Assembly (NCBI RefSeq): GCF_018618475.1
Contig: NZ_JACSMD010000001.1
Coordinates: forward strand, 806,001-870,000
Length of the DNA: 64,000 bases
From: Exiguobacterium sp. s122
Lineage (GTDB): Bacteria > Bacillota > Bacilli > Exiguobacteriales > Exiguobacteriaceae
Direction of reading: 5' to 3'
Made by a program: the position numbers and the translations under genes. Under the pieces are notes generated by a model. The model worked only from the letters and a program-made list of their open reading frames with translations. It did no database searches and had not been told where the DNA came from. The number at the start of each line of letters is the position of its first letter. Position 1 is the first letter of the stretch. Of this stretch, positions 26,478 to 35,414 are shown piece by piece.

Positions 26478-27494
26478 ATGTTCAAGAAAAAAGGGATCTC
26501 GTTAAGCCCGTCAATTTATTTTGTTACCGCGCTCAGCTATATGGCGCTTGGTCTATTTAGTACGCTCATCATCGGCTTGATTATGAAAACGATGGGGGGA
26601 CAGCTGAGTGAGGCAGGAATCGAACAGTTCGGTCAGACGTTAATCACAATCGGGGACGTGGCCATCAGTTTGACAGGACCGGCCATCGGGATTGCAATCG
26701 CCTATGCGCTTCAAGCGCCACCGCTTATCTTATTTTCAGCGCTCGTGGTTGGGGCGTTCGGCTATGAATTCGGACCGGCTGGGAGTTATGTAGCGACACT
26801 CCTTGCCGTCGAGATCGCGAAGCTCGTCTCGAAGTCGACGAAACTCGATATCCTCGTAACACCGTTCACAACGATTGCCGTCGGTTATGCGAGCGCGACG
26901 TATATCGGAAAGTATGTTGGTCTATTCATGACGCAACTCGGGACGTGGATTGAATGGGGCACGGAACAACAGCCGGTCTTCATGGGCGTCGTCGTGGCCA
27001 CGCTTATGGGACTCGCGCTCACAGCGCCAATCTCGAGCGCGGCGATTGCGCTCATGCTCGGATTGAGCGGGATTGCAGCCGGAGCGGCCACCGTCGGATG
27101 TGCCGCGCAAATGATTGGATTCGCGGTCACGAGTTATCGTGACAACGGGATTGGGGGAGCGATTGCGCAAGGTATCGGCACTTCAATGCTCCAAGTTGGA
27201 AACATCGTAAAGAATCCATGGATTTTACTGCCTCCTACGCTCGCGGGAGCCGTGCTCGCACCGATTGCGATTTATCTGTTCGAACTTGAGAGCGTCGCGG
27301 CCGGCGCCGGAATGGGGACGAGTGGACTTGTTGGGCCGATTGTCATGCTCGAGACGATGGGCTTTAGTTGGCATACGGTCATCGTTGTCGCAGGCTTCCT
27401 CTTTGTCGGGCCGGCACTTCTCAGCTTTGCGGTTTATCAAGTACTTACTCGCTTGAACCGGATCCGTCCGAACGACATGAAGATTGAATATTGA
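26478..27494 (+). CDS. Orphan PTS EIIC-like membrane protein (PTS_EIIC_2 family)
   Basis: A 338-residue protein with about 8-10 hydrophobic helices rich in Gly and Ala, resembling the PTS_EIIC_2 (PF13303) group. Segments such as APISSAAIALMLGLSGIAAG and a late LVGPIVMLETMG fit that family. Proteins of this family occur without a dedicated EIIA or EIIB, and none is encoded next to it, so transport and phosphorylation of a sugar are not assured. ATG 26478 has AGAGGAAG upstream. It has its own promoter and terminator. Substrate unknown. Confidence 0.75.
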   Translation: MFKKKGISLSPSIYFVTALSYMALGLFSTLIIGLIMKTMGGQLSEAGIEQFGQTLITIGDVAISLTGPAIGIAIAYALQAPPLILFSALVVGAFGYEFGPAGSYVATLLAVEIAKLVSKSTKLDILVTPFTTIAVGYASATYIGKYVGLFMTQLGTWIEWGTEQQPVFMGVVVATLMGLALTAPISSAAIALMLGLSGIAAGAATVGCAAQMIGFAVTSYRDNGIGGAIAQGIGTSMLQVGNIVKNPWILLPPTLAGAVLAPIAIYLFELESVAAGAGMGTSGLVGPIVMLETMGFSWHTVIVVAGFLFVGPALLSFAVYQVLTRLNRIRPNDMKIEY

Positions 27495-27495
27495 T

Positions 27496-27532
27496 GAAAA
27501 AAAGCGTTCCCGAAGCAGGAACGCTTGTTTGT
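27496..27532. terminator. Bidirectional terminator
   Basis: Stem AAGCGTTCC / GGAACGCTT between convergent genes, with T7 on the minus strand and a weaker GTTTGTTT on the plus strand. Confidence 0.8.
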
Positions 27533-27865
27533 TTAGACCCCAAAAAATTGTCGTACCGTCTCGACCGTCTCACGCGGGACACGAAAGCTCGCTAAAAATA
27601 GAACGAGCAGGAGCACATAAACGGGGAGAAGGAATCGCTTGCGCACGATTGGCAAATAGCGGGCTGCTTTTTTTAATGCTTTTTCGACAACGTAGATGAT
27701 CGCGAAGCCGACGACGAGCCAAATTAAAATCTCGGTACGACTCTTGTCCGTGTCGATGAACAAATAGCCGTAGCGGAGTATGGCGAGCATACCGACGACT
27801 CCGACGAGTTGCTCGAGCGGATGTTTCATGTCTGGGTTCAATTGTTCCCGCGTCCATTTGGTCAT
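27533..27865 (-). CDS. Small membrane protein, unknown
   Basis: A 110-residue protein with three hydrophobic segments (about 18-36, 46-61 and 79-93) and a polar, positively charged stretch KKAARYLPIVRKR between the last two. I do not recognise a family. ATG 27865 has AAAGGTG upstream. It is divergent from ytpP and convergent with the PTS-IIC-like gene. Confidence 0.65.
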   Translation of the reverse strand: MTKWTREQLNPDMKHPLEQLVGVVGMLAILRYGYLFIDTDKSRTEILIWLVVGFAIIYVVEKALKKAARYLPIVRKRFLLPVYVLLLVLFLASFRVPRETVETVRQFFGV

Positions 27866-27980
27866 ATCGTCACCTTTTTCTCATAGTCTTCGCCCTCGAT
27901 TATAACAAAACGTGAGAGCGGAATGTAAGAACGGACATATGCTATCATGAATGAGGAAAAAAGAACAGGAGTGGTGAAAA

Positions 27981-28292
27981 ATGAACCAATTGACAACTTT
28001 AGAACAATACACGAAGGCGAAACAAGAAAAGAGCGTCTTCATGTTCTCTGCAACGTGGTGTGGTGATTGTCGTTTCCTTGACCCGTTCATGCCTGCCATT
28101 GAAGCAAACTTCTCTGAATGGACGTTCTATTACGTCGATCGCGACGAATGGATGGAGCTCGCCCAAGAGCTCGACATCTTTGGGATTCCAAGTTTTGTCG
28201 CTTTTCACAATGGTCAAGAAGTCGACCGTTACGTCGGACGTGAACGGAAAACACCTGAGCAAGTCGAAGCATTTTTGAACGGGTTAGGGTGA
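27981..28292 (+). CDS. ytpP: Thioredoxin-like protein YtpP
   Basis: A 103-residue thioredoxin-fold protein. The active site is WCGDC (Cys27, Cys30) rather than the WCGPC of thioredoxin, as in B. subtilis YtpP, which reacts with bacillithiol or protein disulfides. The cis-Pro is in FGIPSF. ATG 27981 has AGGAGTGG upstream. It is followed after four bases by ytpQ and then ytpR in the conserved Bacillus order, so the three are one transcript. Confidence 0.9.
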   Translation: MNQLTTLEQYTKAKQEKSVFMFSATWCGDCRFLDPFMPAIEANFSEWTFYYVDRDEWMELAQELDIFGIPSFVAFHNGQEVDRYVGRERKTPEQVEAFLNGLG

Positions 28293-28296
28293 GCGT

Positions 28297-29091
28297 ATGG
28301 AACGGAATGAACTAAGACGACACATCGAGCGTCATTTCTCTGAAGGCTATCGAACGTCTTACGATCGCGAGAACGAAGTGCTTCGCATCGAACGATCGAG
28401 TGATCGTGTCGGTGTGAATATTCGGCTCGCCCCGCTCGTCGCGAAAGCAAAAGTGCGAGGCGTCGTCGCCGTCGAGGAAGTCGTGGAATACATTCAAACG
28501 GCTCTCGCGGCAGATGAGTCGGTCACGTTGCTGGGGAATGAGAAGAACATCTATCCAGTCATCCGGGCCGCCTCGTTCGCGAAAGAGACGAAGCAAGGCA
28601 ATGCGCTCGTCACAACACCACATACAGCGGAGACGGCAATCTTTTATGCGCTCGATTTCGAGAACGGGTACCGTTTGATTGAAGAGCGGCACTTGACCGA
28701 GACGATGACGGTACAGCGACTTGATGAAATCGCGCGCGACAACGTCATGACGTTACCGACCGAATTGAAACAAGACGAGGTTGCGGGAAACACGTTTTAT
28801 TTCTTGGCTGCACGTGACGGATATGAGGCGTCACGCATATTGAACGATGACTTTTTACGAGTCATGGAGCGCCGCATCGAAGGCGATATGCTCGTAGGGG
28901 TACCACACCAAGACGTGTTGATTATCGCCGACATTCAAAACGATGCGGGTTATGACGCGATGCAACAACTCATGTTCGACTTTTTCACGAACGGTCGAAT
29001 CCCCGTGACCGCTCTCGCGTTCCATTATGAAGCCGGCGCGTTCGAACCAATTTTCATTGTTGGAAAAAAGAACCCACCAACCGACGCATAA
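28297..29091 (+). CDS. ytpQ: DUF1444 family protein YtpQ
   Basis: A 264-residue soluble protein matching the YtpQ/DUF1444 family in length and neighbourhood. It contains no recognisable catalytic motif. In the second half, conserved-looking segments are GVPHQDVLIIADIQND and YDAMQQLMFDFFTNG. The start lies five bases after the ytpP stop with GGGTGAG as ribosome site. Role unknown. Confidence 0.85.
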   Translation: MERNELRRHIERHFSEGYRTSYDRENEVLRIERSSDRVGVNIRLAPLVAKAKVRGVVAVEEVVEYIQTALAADESVTLLGNEKNIYPVIRAASFAKETKQGNALVTTPHTAETAIFYALDFENGYRLIEERHLTETMTVQRLDEIARDNVMTLPTELKQDEVAGNTFYFLAARDGYEASRILNDDFLRVMERRIEGDMLVGVPHQDVLIIADIQNDAGYDAMQQLMFDFFTNGRIPVTALAFHYEAGAFEPIFIVGKKNPPTDA

Positions 29092-29139
29092 TCTGCTAAA
29101 CTATGTGTGTCTAGTTTGAAAGAAGGGGCGTTTTTACGT

Positions 29140-29760
29140 ATGCAAATCAATGCTTTTTATAACCGACAAGGAATCGGCGATGTACTCATGGTGTTATTGA
29201 GAGAAGGCGAGCGCCATCATCAAATCGTTGAACGAAAAGATGACGTTGCCATCGTCAAGTCAACGGATGGCAAAGTGAATGGCTACAACATTTTCAATGC
29301 GAGCAATTACTTTAACGCAACCGACTGGCACGGTCCGGTTGAATTGACGGCAGAACTCATTGAGACACTCGGTGTCATCTTGCGCAAACAAAACATCGAG
29401 GCCGATCTTTCTGGCGTCGATTTCACACCAAAGTTCGTCGTCGGTTACGTCAAGTCAGCAGAAAAACATCCAGATGCGGACAAATTGTCGATTTGCCAAG
29501 TCGAGACGGACCAAGGGACCGTCCAAATCGTCTGCGGCGCGCCGAACGTGGCGACAGGACAAAAAGTGGTCGTCGCAAAACCTGGAGCGGTCATGCCATC
29601 AGGATTGATCATTCGTCCATCGAAACTGCGCGGCGAATCTTCGCAAGGCATGATTTGTTCAGCGCGCGAACTCAATTTACCTGATGCACCGCAAGAAAAA
29701 GGGATTTTAGTATTAGATGACGAATATGAAGTAGGGAAAGCATTTGAAATCGGTCGCTAA
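29140..29760 (+). CDS. ytpR: tRNA-binding domain protein YtpR
   Basis: A 206-residue protein: residues 1-90 are specific to YtpR, and residues about 95-200 form an EMAP/Trbp111-type OB fold also found in MetRS and in the beta subunit of PheRS. Family motifs visible are KHPDADKLSICQV, QIVCGAPNV and SQGMICSARELNL. It is expected to bind tRNA; its physiological role is not established. The ATG at 29140 is preferred over the earlier in-frame start at 29107 because it gives the family N-terminus and has AAGAAGGGG 12 bases upstream. Confidence 0.9.
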   Translation: MQINAFYNRQGIGDVLMVLLREGERHHQIVERKDDVAIVKSTDGKVNGYNIFNASNYFNATDWHGPVELTAELIETLGVILRKQNIEADLSGVDFTPKFVVGYVKSAEKHPDADKLSICQVETDQGTVQIVCGAPNVATGQKVVVAKPGAVMPSGLIIRPSKLRGESSQGMICSARELNLPDAPQEKGILVLDDEYEVGKAFEIGR

Positions 29761-29778
29761 ACTCGACCGATTTTTTGC
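29749..29778 (+). terminator. ytpPQR terminator
   Basis: AATCGGTCG / CGACCGATT with T6; the left arm overlaps the last codons of ytpR. Confidence 0.85.
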
Positions 29779-29813
29779 TAAATAGGATTGAGTGAAAAAG
29801 CGAGGAATCAAGT

Positions 29814-30833
29814 ATGGATGCATATGAACGTTCATTGAAACAACAAGCCGAGCGCATTCGCCGTGAACTGTCCCAAGAAGGGAAAAAGGCGGCGCCGGTT
29901 CCAAAAGTCGAGACGCCAGAAGAGTTCATCCCGTCAGACGTCCCGTCGCCGATATACGGCTATGCACGTCCGAAGCCGAAGATTAACTTGCCGTCTGAAC
30001 ATTCGCCGGAGACACGCGCTGATTTTCATCATGAGCCAGAATATGAGGAAGACGTATCGGCGGAAGAGTCGTTTGTGCCAGAACCAGCCGATGAGTCGAT
30101 GAATCGAGCCGAGCTGTTTCAAGGCGCACAATCTTCAACGGACGTACCGGAGAAGACTGAAGAATCAAAACCGGAAGAATCGAGTGAAGCTGAACGAGAA
30201 GAGCCGATCGTCGAACCAGAAGCCGGTTTTGTCACATCGGAAGTGGAAGGTGAGCTTGAAGCTCGAGACGTTGAATTCGAAGCTGTTGAAGAAATGCTGG
30301 TCGAGACAGAAGTGAAACAAGAAACAGTAAACGACGAGAGCAACGACGCGTCTCGTGATTCATCAGAAGCGAATGTGGAAGACGAATCGACGGACGAAGG
30401 GACGATTTCCGAGGAAATCGAAGCGTTCGATGTCGATTCTGCACCATGTGAACGAGACGGAGAACAGGAAGAGAAGACGGGTCTTGGTGACGTCTCGATT
30501 CTCGAAGATGGATTCGCTTCGGTGTTCTTTAGTTCGACGGATTTAACTTCTTCTAAAGTTGTCGTCCGTGATGAGAAGGAACCGGTGTCAGCTGAACCGC
30601 TTTCTGTGGAAGAAACTACGGTCGAAGACGTCGCACCCATTGTCGAAGATGTTGCAAAGACATTACAGACCGCTCATGAGCAGACAGTAGTGGAGGACGA
30701 AGTGGAATTGACGCCTGCTGTGGGCGTATCGTACAAAGCAGAGGGTCCGCCGCTGAACGTCATGATGACACCACAAGATCGCATGGCGATGTATCGCAAG
30801 CGACGCCTTGAACAAAAAAACAATAATCTGTAA
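29814..30833 (+). CDS. Acidic protein resembling the N-terminal region of DNA translocase SftA, no motor domain
   Basis: A 339-residue, extremely Glu/Asp-rich soluble protein in the exact place (between ytpR and murC) where Bacillus has sftA (ytpS). The N-terminus YERSLKQQAERIRRELS and the short motif VPSPIYGYARPKP resemble the SftA leader. A C-terminal PPLNVMMTPQDRMAMYRKRR resembles the junction before the FtsK-type ATPase, but the frame stops 87 bases before murC, so the whole motor (Walker A and B, gamma domain) is missing. Either a remnant or a retained N-terminal domain. ATG 29814 has GAGGAA upstream. Confidence 0.6.
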   Translation: MDAYERSLKQQAERIRRELSQEGKKAAPVPKVETPEEFIPSDVPSPIYGYARPKPKINLPSEHSPETRADFHHEPEYEEDVSAEESFVPEPADESMNRAELFQGAQSSTDVPEKTEESKPEESSEAEREEPIVEPEAGFVTSEVEGELEARDVEFEAVEEMLVETEVKQETVNDESNDASRDSSEANVEDESTDEGTISEEIEAFDVDSAPCERDGEQEEKTGLGDVSILEDGFASVFFSSTDLTSSKVVVRDEKEPVSAEPLSVEETTVEDVAPIVEDVAKTLQTAHEQTVVEDEVELTPAVGVSYKAEGPPLNVMMTPQDRMAMYRKRRLEQKNNNL

Positions 30834-30856
30834 TAGCATGACACCTATAGTTTTGC

Positions 30857-30892
30857 TATAATGACAAAGGTTTGTCGCATTTTTCGCAAACC
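30857..30892 (+). promoter_or_regulatory. murC -10 element and 5' end hairpin
   Basis: TATAAT at 30857-30862, then GGTTTG (30869-30874) pairing with CAAACC (30887-30892) around the predicted transcript start. The hairpin would cap the 5' end of the murC message. Confidence 0.5.
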
Positions 30893-30919
30893 GCAATGAA
30901 TTAGGGGGGCTATTTACAG

Positions 30920-32227
30920 ATGAACCGTTATCACTTCGTCGGAATTAAAGGAACGGGCATGAGTCCTTTAGCGCAAATTTTAAATGATATGAATAATGAA
31001 GTCCGAGGCTCGGACGTTGAAAAAGCATTTTTTACAGAAGAAGCATTGAATCGTAAAGGAATCGAGATCCTACCGTTTGATCCTGAAAATATTACAGAAG
31101 GACAAATCGTCGTGCAAGGGAACGCGTTCACAGACGATCATCCGGAAGTCGTCCGGGCGCGTGAACTCGGATTGACCATCTATAAATATTATGAGTTCCT
31201 TGGTGAACTTGCGGATCATTACACGAGTGTGGCCATTACTGGCTCACACGGGAAAACATCGACGACCGGACTTTTGGCCCACGTCATGCGTGGCATCGAG
31301 CCGACGTCATTCTTGATTGGCGACGGAACGGGAGAAGGGGTCGAAGATTCGAAAAACTTCGTCTTTGAAGCGTGTGAATACAAACGTCACTTCCTTTACT
31401 ATCGTCCTGATTATGCCATCATGACGAATATCGACTTTGACCATTCGGACTATTTCTCTGGACTCGATGATGTCATCGATGCGTTCCAAGAGATGGCGAA
31501 GCAAGTCAAAAAAGGAATCATCGCGTGTGGAGATGATGAGAATCTTCAACAGATTCAAGCGAACGTGCCAATCGTGTATTATGGATTCGGCGCCCACAAC
31601 GATTTTCGGGCTGAAAACGTAGACTCGACCGATCGCGGCACGACGTTTGACGTGTTTTTACGGGACGATTTTTATGGAACGTTCCGCATTCCTGGTTACG
31701 GTAACCATAGCGTCTTGAACGCGCTCGCGGTCATCGCGACGTGCGACTATGAGAACCTTCCGAAAGAGCTCGTCAAAGAGCGTCTCGAGACGTTCAACGG
31801 CGTGAAACGTCGCTTTAGCGAATCGACGCTCGGCAGCCAAGTGCTCGTCGATGACTATGCACACCACCCGCGCGAAATTAGTGCGACCGTTGAAGCGGCG
31901 CGTAAGAAGTACGCGGGTCGTGAAATCGTCGCTGTGTTCCAACCGCACACGTACACTCGTCTAAAATCGTTCATGGACGATTTTGCGGCGTCACTCGCTG
32001 AAGCGGATGCGGTCTATCTATGTGACATCTTCGGCTCGGCCCGTGAACAAGAAGGGACGGTCACAATCGAAGACCTCCAATCTCGGATTGAAGGGGCGAA
32101 CGTGTTGAAACGTGGTGGAACGCAAGTGCTCCATACGCATGACAATGCGGTGCTCTTATTCATGGGCGCTGGAGATATCCAGACGTATCAACGTGAATAT
32201 GAAGAATTCGTTCAACAACAAGCATAA
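30920..32227 (+). CDS. murC: UDP-N-acetylmuramate--L-alanine ligase
   Basis: A 435-residue Mur ligase that adds L-Ala to UDP-MurNAc with ATP, the first amino acid step of peptidoglycan synthesis. The N-terminal nucleotide-sugar domain contains [13 protein letters not shown]; the ATP loop is [12 protein letters not shown] (about 109-120); the C-terminal domain has [10 protein letters not shown]. The usual N-terminal GIGGxGM appears as GIKGTGM, a variant also seen in Bacillus. AGGGGGG precedes ATG 30920. Confidence 0.96.
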   Translation: MNRYHFVGIKGTGMSPLAQILNDMNNEVRGSDVEKAFFTEEALNRKGIEILPFDPENITEGQIVVQGNAFTDDHPEVVRARELGLTIYKYYEFLGELADHYTSVAITGSHGKTSTTGLLAHVMRGIEPTSFLIGDGTGEGVEDSKNFVFEACEYKRHFLYYRPDYAIMTNIDFDHSDYFSGLDDVIDAFQEMAKQVKKGIIACGDDENLQQIQANVPIVYYGFGAHNDFRAENVDSTDRGTTFDVFLRDDFYGTFRIPGYGNHSVLNALAVIATCDYENLPKELVKERLETFNGVKRRFSESTLGSQVLVDDYAHHPREISATVEAARKKYAGREIVAVFQPHTYTRLKSFMDDFAASLAEADAVYLCDIFGSAREQEGTVTIEDLQSRIEGANVLKRGGTQVLHTHDNAVLLFMGAGDIQTYQREYEEFVQQQA

Positions 32228-32254
32228 AGAGCGGCTACGGCCGCTCTTTTTTGT
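32226..32254 (+). terminator. murC terminator
   Basis: AAAGAGCGGC / GGCCGCTCTTT with T6, starting at the stop codon. Confidence 0.85.
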
Positions 32255-32319
32255 GTTTAATTTTTTCCGAAGACGGAAATACTATTATCGACTGATTATG
32301 GAAAAGGAGATGTTTTCAA

Positions 32320-32772
32320 ATGGCAAGCCAAGGCGCATTGAATACGTTAAACAAGGAAGTGGCCAACTATGGTCTCTTATTCGTGAAACTCCACAACTAT
32401 CACTGGTATATTAGCGGACCTCATTTCTTCACGTATCATGAGAAGTTAGAGGAGCTATATAACTTGGTCGCAGAGCTGTACGATGACGTGGCGGAACGTC
32501 TACTCATGAACGACGGTGAACCGTATGCGACGATGAAAGAGTACTTGGAGCATTCGACGCTTCAAGAAGGGGATCGCCACGCGGAGACGGATCAGATGAT
32601 TAAAGATATCATTAGCGACTTCAAACAGATTCGTCAGGAGATGCAAGATGCGATGGAGAATTTCGTGGACGGGGACGAAGCGATTGAAGATACGTTCGTG
32701 TCTCACATCGAGCGTCTCGAGAAAGAGATTTGGATGATGTCGGCAGCACTCGGGAAAAAGACAAAGTTGTAA
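32320..32772 (+). CDS. dps: Dps family DNA-protecting ferritin
   Basis: A 150-residue ferritin-like four-helix protein that forms dodecamers, oxidises and stores iron and protects DNA during stress. The intersubunit ferroxidase ligands are visible as His28 in KLHNYHWY, His40 and Glu44 in YHEKLEE, and Asp55 and Glu59 in YDDVAERL. ATG 32320 has AAAAGGAGA upstream. A TATTAT at about 32283 may be the -10; I saw no clear PerR box. It is a single-gene unit between murC and an aminopeptidase. Confidence 0.93.
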   Translation: MASQGALNTLNKEVANYGLLFVKLHNYHWYISGPHFFTYHEKLEELYNLVAELYDDVAERLLMNDGEPYATMKEYLEHSTLQEGDRHAETDQMIKDIISDFKQIRQEMQDAMENFVDGDEAIEDTFVSHIERLEKEIWMMSAALGKKTKL

Positions 32773-32775
32773 TAG

Positions 32776-32808
32776 AAAAAGCGTGCCTCGCTGGCACGCT
32801 TTTTGTTA
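32776..32808. terminator. Bidirectional terminator
   Basis: AAAAAGCGTGCC / GGCACGCTTTTT between convergent dps and aminopeptidase genes. Confidence 0.9.
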
Positions 32809-33918
32809 TTTCAAATTTTCCGGGTTGAGCGGTAAGAGTGAATCGATGACGAAACGACCGTCTTTTCGAATCAACACGTCGTCGAACCAAATCTCTCCGC
32901 CGCCATAATCGGCACGCTGGATATTGACGAGGTCCCAGTGGATTGACGAGTCGTTACCATTATAGGCATCATCATACGCCTGACCTGGTGTGAAGTGGAA
33001 ACTACCATCAATCTTTTCATCAAATAAGATGTCTTTCATTGGGTGTTGGATGTACGGGTTGACGCCGATGGCGAACTCGCCGACATAGCGCGCCCCTTCA
33101 TCCGTATTGAACACGTCGTTGATACGGTCCGTGTCGTTTGCCGTCGCCTCAATGATCTTCCCGTCCTGGAACGTCAGCTTGACGTTCTCATACGTGAACC
33201 CATGATAAGGAGATGGTGTGTTGTATGTAATCACACCATTGATGGAGTCTTTGACCGGCGCTGTGAACACTTCACCGTCCGGAATGTTCATCTGCCCCGA
33301 GCACTTGATGGCCGGAATGTCTTTAATTGAGAACGACAAATCCGTGCCAGGCCCTTTAATCGTGACGCGGTCCGTTTCGTCCATCAGTGTGACGAGGGCG
33401 TCCATCGCCCGGTCCATCTTGGCGTAGTCGAGCGTACAGACGTTAAAGTAAAAATCTTCGAACGCTTCCGTCGATTTCCCCGCGAGTTGGGCCATCGAAG
33501 GGGACGGATAACGGAGGACGACCCATCTCGTCCCTTTGACGCGGTCTTCTGTATGCATTTTTCCAATCGTCGCGCCGACAAGTTTTTGCTGTTCAGCCGG
33601 CACGTCAGACAATTCATTAATATTGTCCCCGGCCCGAAGACCGATATAGGCGTCCATCGCTTGCATCTGTTTTCGTTCGATATCCGCCATCAATTCGAGT
33701 TGCTCTCGGCTTGCTCCCATGTAGAGCTTACGAAGAATCCGGCTCTCTTTTAATAGAACGAACGGATGCCCTCCTGCTTCGTATGCTTTTTCGACGAGTG
33801 CTTCGACGAGCGACTCTTCGACCCCGAAATTCTCAATTAATACACGTTCCCCCGGCTTCAATTCGACCGAATAATTGATCAATCCATCTGCAAGTTGCGT
33901 GATTCTTGGATCTCTCAT
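32806..33918 (-). CDS. M29 family aminopeptidase (AmpS/PepS type)
   Basis: A 370-residue thermophilic-type (M29) metallo-aminopeptidase that removes N-terminal residues from peptides with two divalent metal ions. The late metal motif IHWD (about residues 328-331) is intact; GEFAIGVNP and GGGEIWFDDVLI are family segments. ATG 33918 has GGGGTGG upstream. It is divergent from ytxG and is not part of the Bacillus block at this point, so it appears to be inserted together with dps. Confidence 0.9.
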   Translation of the reverse strand: MRDPRITQLADGLINYSVELKPGERVLIENFGVEESLVEALVEKAYEAGGHPFVLLKESRILRKLYMGASREQLELMADIERKQMQAMDAYIGLRAGDNINELSDVPAEQQKLVGATIGKMHTEDRVKGTRWVVLRYPSPSMAQLAGKSTEAFEDFYFNVCTLDYAKMDRAMDALVTLMDETDRVTIKGPGTDLSFSIKDIPAIKCSGQMNIPDGEVFTAPVKDSINGVITYNTPSPYHGFTYENVKLTFQDGKIIEATANDTDRINDVFNTDEGARYVGEFAIGVNPYIQHPMKDILFDEKIDGSFHFTPGQAYDDAYNGNDSSIHWDLVNIQRADYGGGEIWFDDVLIRKDGRFVIDSLLPLNPENLK

Positions 33919-34047
33919 ACGTCCACCCCTTAACTTTTTTAAATTTATTTCTATTTTAGTGTAATCGAAAACATAAAAACGGGTAAAGGAATAATCAGAC
34001 CGGATGGCGAAAACGGTTGGGACAAATCTTTTCAGTCATAATGGTGC

Positions 34048-34053
34048 TATAAT
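34048..34053 (+). promoter_or_regulatory. -10 element ahead of ytxG
   Basis: TATAAT 36 bases before the ytxG start; no convincing -35, and no sigma-B type GTTT/GGGTA pair was seen. Confidence 0.4.
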
Positions 34054-34089
34054 GAAACCACCATATTATTGAACAGGAGGAATGATTGG

Positions 34090-34605
34090 ATGGAAATCAC
34101 ATTAGGAGGCATCGCGGGCTTAATTGCTGCACTCGCGTTTGTCGTACTCGTCTTTTTCTTGGCGCGTGTCTTATCGAACGTGAACCGCACGCTCGGTAGC
34201 GTCGCGAACACGACCGAGAACTTGGAACGACAGTTGGATGGGATTACGATGGAAGTGACGGCGCTCTTACATAAGACGAACCGTCTCGTAGATAACGTGG
34301 AAGAGAAGACTGAATTGCTTGCACCAGTGGCCCATGCGCTTGACGAGCTCGGTACGTCACTCAATGAAGTGACCGAGTCGGTGCGGACGGTGTCTTCATC
34401 TGTGCATGTGGCAGCAGATGAAAACAAAGAACAAATCGCACAAGCGGTCCGATGGGGATCGGTCGCTGTGGAGTTATTTAAGAAAAACAAAACGGAGACG
34501 GGCAACGAGCGTCCGTCACGTCGTCGCGGACGCCGTGAACGGAAAGAAGACACGTCATCCGTCTCACCTGGTGTCGTCGCAACGGATGACACACTCAAAT
34601 CTTAA
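34090..34605 (+). CDS. ytxG: YtxG-like DUF948 membrane protein
   Basis: A 171-residue protein with one N-terminal helix (LGGIAGLIAALAFVVLVFFL), then a heptad-like alpha-helical stretch (about 30-130) of the DUF948 type, and a basic, low-complexity tail. In Bacillus, ytxG-ytxH is a general-stress operon next to murC. The ATG at 34090 has AGGAGG nine bases upstream; the frame extends to 34069 without support. The gene after it starts 23 bases on, so the two are co-transcribed. Confidence 0.85.
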   Translation: MEITLGGIAGLIAALAFVVLVFFLARVLSNVNRTLGSVANTTENLERQLDGITMEVTALLHKTNRLVDNVEEKTELLAPVAHALDELGTSLNEVTESVRTVSSSVHVAADENKEQIAQAVRWGSVAVELFKKNKTETGNERPSRRRGRRERKEDTSSVSPGVVATDDTLKS

Positions 34606-34628
34606 TCATCTCTAGGAGGAATTCACTT

Positions 34629-35282
34629 ATGACATACGACAAAAACAACTCACAACAACAACCATCATCAGGTGGAGGCTTCTTAGCTGGCGTCGTACTC
34701 GGGGGAGTCATCGGGGCTGCTGTCGCGCTCCTTACGTCACCGAAGAGCGGTCGTGAAGTGCGGACGTATCTCGACGAGAAAACGGCCACGTCGCGTGAGC
34801 GTTTAACGGTCAAATCGAAAGAAGTCCGGGAGAAGGCAGAACCGGTCGTTGGAGAATGGATTAAAGTCGCGAGTGACAAATCGGCGCCTCTTCTTGAAAA
34901 AGCGGCCCCTGTACTCAATCTCGTAAAAGATAAGGCTCGCGAAGCGGCCGAACTCAAGCAGCAAGTAGACGAGGACGAGCTATCGATTGAAGAAGCGATG
35001 GAGAAGGCCGATCAACTCGTCGCAGAGGCAGAAGCAGAAGTGAAAGAGCAACTTGACCGCGCAGCAGACGAGTCAACGGATGAGTCGAAGGACAACTCGA
35101 AAGACAACTCCGAAGAAGCTGCATCATCAGCCGATCAAGACGAGTCAAAATCAGAAAGTAGCCGGGACGAGTCAGCGAACTACGAATCGGAGTTTGAAGC
35201 ACCGGTCAAAGATTTGCTCGATGACGAGTCGAAACAAGAATTGAAAGAGTTGAAACAAGACTTGAAGAACGGTAAGAAGTAA
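34629..35282 (+). CDS. ytxH: YtxH domain protein
   Basis: A 217-residue protein with the YtxH signature: a glycine-rich single helix FLAGVVLGGVIGAAVALL (about 18-35) followed by TSPKSGREVR. The remainder is a long charged alpha-helical region, ending in a Ser/Asp/Glu-rich linker (about 143-185) and a Lys/Glu coiled end. Longer than B. subtilis YtxH because of that acidic tail. It has AGGAGG upstream. It probably functions in general stress; the molecular role is unknown. Confidence 0.87.
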   Translation: MTYDKNNSQQQPSSGGGFLAGVVLGGVIGAAVALLTSPKSGREVRTYLDEKTATSRERLTVKSKEVREKAEPVVGEWIKVASDKSAPLLEKAAPVLNLVKDKAREAAELKQQVDEDELSIEEAMEKADQLVAEAEAEVKEQLDRAADESTDESKDNSKDNSEEAASSADQDESKSESSRDESANYESEFEAPVKDLLDDESKQELKELKQDLKNGKK

Positions 35283-35285
35283 ACG

Positions 35286-35316
35286 ATCATACCCAGGTTT
35301 CCTGGGTATTTTTTTG
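35286..35316 (+). terminator. ytxGH terminator
   Basis: ATACCCAGG / CCTGGGTAT with T7. Confidence 0.9.
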
Positions 35317-35344
35317 TTGAATTTGTGTCACCGACCATTAGTCT

Positions 35345-35373
35345 ATGACAAAGCAAAAAAAGTTCGATATAAT
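35345..35373 (+). promoter_or_regulatory. aroA promoter
   Basis: ATGACA (35345-35350), 17-base spacer and TATAAT (35368-35373). Confidence 0.65.
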
Positions 35374-35414
35374 TAGGTTTCTGGAAAGAACGGCTTAGAA
35401 ATGAGAGGGTAATT

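Noticed and set aside
30119-30640. 173-codon minus-strand Ser/Thr-rich frame
   Set aside because: Antisense of the acidic SftA-like gene; no ribosome site or promoter.
32255-32319. PerR box ahead of dps
   Set aside because: Only a loose ATTAT...ATTAT pair is present, too far from the PerR consensus to claim.
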